From: Kiritimatiellia bacterium
GTDB taxonomy: Bacteria > Verrucomicrobiota > Kiritimatiellia > UBA8416 > JAIOPI01
Direction of reading: 5' to 3'
Length of the DNA stretch: 6,824 nt
Assembly (NCBI GenBank): GCA_028822745.1
Contig: JAPKCZ010000106.1
Coordinates: 1 to 6,824, forward strand
Position 1 is the first letter of the stretch, and each line of letters starts with the position of its first letter. The translations under genes were made by a program, and so were the position numbers. A model generated the notes under the pieces. It made no database searches. It saw nothing but the letters and a program-made list of their open reading frames with translations, and was not told where the DNA came from. Shown here piece by piece: positions 6,093-6,824 of this stretch.

Positions 6093-6824
6093 ATGGCTAG
6101 CGATTTCTGGGGACATTTTCTACCATCGTCTGAGGATGATATTCGGGCGCGTCTATTGGCGACGCTGCTTGTCTTTCTCCTGTTGTGGATAGCGAAGCGC
6201 GGCTTGGTGGGCGTTGTGCGACGGCAAATCCAAGACCTGACGCGGTTTCATTTCTGGCGAAAAGCGATTAGCTATTCACAGGCCGTGCTGATGGTGCTTC
6301 TCATTGGCAACATCTGGGCGAGCGGCATCCATTCCATCGGCACCTTTCTTGGATTAATGTCGGCGGGTCTGGCGATTGCCATGCATGACACCATTGCGAA
6401 TCTGGCGGGCTGGGTTTTTCTGGTGACGCGTCGTCCCTGTCGCGTGGGTGATCGAATTGAAATTGGTGGCCTTAAAGGGGACGTTGTCGATATTCGCCCC
6501 TTTCAATTCAGTGTGCTCGAAATCGGCAACTGGGTGGGCGCCGAGCAAAGTACGGGGCGGCTCGTCAATGTGCCAAATAGCAAGGTGTTGCGCGAGCCGT
6601 TGGCGAATTACTCGACCGGGTTCGATTTTATTTGGAATGAAATTCCGGTTCTACTGACGTTTGAAAGCGACTGGCGTAAGGCCAAAGAGATGCTGATTCA
6701 GATCGCTAGTGAGAACGCGGAGCACTTGACGGGCGACGCCGAAGAGCAAACGCGTCGTGCAGCAATGCAATATCTGATCTTTTTTAGTAAATTGACACCC
6801 GTTGTTTACACGGCCGTGCGTGAC
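6093..6824 (+). CDS. MscS-family mechanosensitive ion channel, 3' end outside the window
   Basis: The first 244 residues of a small-conductance mechanosensitive channel of the inner membrane; the family releases solutes on hypo-osmotic shock. There is a hydrophobic helix at about 18-33, a second at about 61-78, and the pore-lining TM3 at about 81-111, including SAGLAIAMHDTIANLAGW. The beta domain follows with RRPCRVGDRIEIGG (113-126) and the conserved VPNSKVL (160-166). The GNWVGAEQSTGR insertion (145-156) and GFDFIWNEIPVLLTF (176-190) mark a subfamily that differs from E. coli MscS itself. The pore helix has MHDTIAN where E. coli MscS has LQGSLSN, so a histidine and an aspartate (H98, D99) stand in it. 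The ATG at 6093 is preceded by GAGAGG at 6079-6084 with an 8-base gap, a good ribosome-binding site. The reading frame is open to the right edge. It is divergent from the phosphorylase gene. Confidence 0.93.
   Translation, partial: MASDFWGHFLPSSEDDIRARLLATLLVFLLLWIAKRGLVGVVRRQIQDLTRFHFWRKAISYSQAVLMVLLIGNIWASGIHSIGTFLGLMSAGLAIAMHDTIANLAGWVFLVTRRPCRVGDRIEIGGLKGDVVDIRPFQFSVLEIGNWVGAEQSTGRLVNVPNSKVLREPLANYSTGFDFIWNEIPVLLTFESDWRKAKEMLIQIASENAEHLTGDAEEQTRRAAMQYLIFFSKLTPVVYTAVRD

Overview
This is an ordinary bacterial chromosomal segment that carries seven recognisable genes. Base composition is moderate (mid-50s percent GC by eye) and even across the window. I see no insertion sequence, phage gene, CRISPR array, tRNA or rRNA, and no sign of recent transfer. 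From memory of protein resemblance, the trigger factor, the HD-containing nucleotidyltransferase and the small MscS protein suggest a Gram-negative-type bacterium. A member of the PVC group (Verrucomicrobiota/Kiritimatiellota/Lentisphaerota) is my best guess, with a deltaproteobacterial or myxobacterial lineage as the alternative. This placement is weak inference.

Layout. Positions 1-378 (minus) hold the first 126 codons of a deoxycytidylate (dCMP) deaminase that runs off the left edge. Positions 379-556 form a divergent control region. It has a near-consensus minus-strand promoter placed so that the deaminase mRNA should begin at or next to its ATG, a plus-strand promoter for tig, and a strong RNA hairpin near the 5' end of the tig mRNA. 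Positions 557-3776 (plus) are the protein quality-control operon tig-clpP-clpX: ribosome-bound chaperone, protease chambers and unfoldase. clpX converges on a minus-strand pair with only 6 bp between the stop codons. That pair is a purine nucleoside phosphorylase (5150-5995) followed by a class II CCA-adding/poly(A)-polymerase-type nucleotidyltransferase (3783-5129). Positions 5996-6092 form a second divergent control region. An MscS-type mechanosensitive channel gene begins at 6093 and runs off the right edge.

How the genes relate. Trigger factor receives nascent chains at the ribosome, and ClpX unfolds substrates and feeds them to ClpP. tig-clpP-clpX is a widely conserved gene order. lon, which follows clpX in many proteobacteria, does not follow here. 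The flanking genes serve nucleotide metabolism (dCMP deamination, purine salvage), tRNA 3'-end maturation and osmotic protection, and show no obvious shared pathway. I found no previously undescribed multi-gene system. The observations most worth checking are the predicted leaderless start of the deaminase, the strand-specific hairpin in the tig leader, and the two compact divergent promoter regions.
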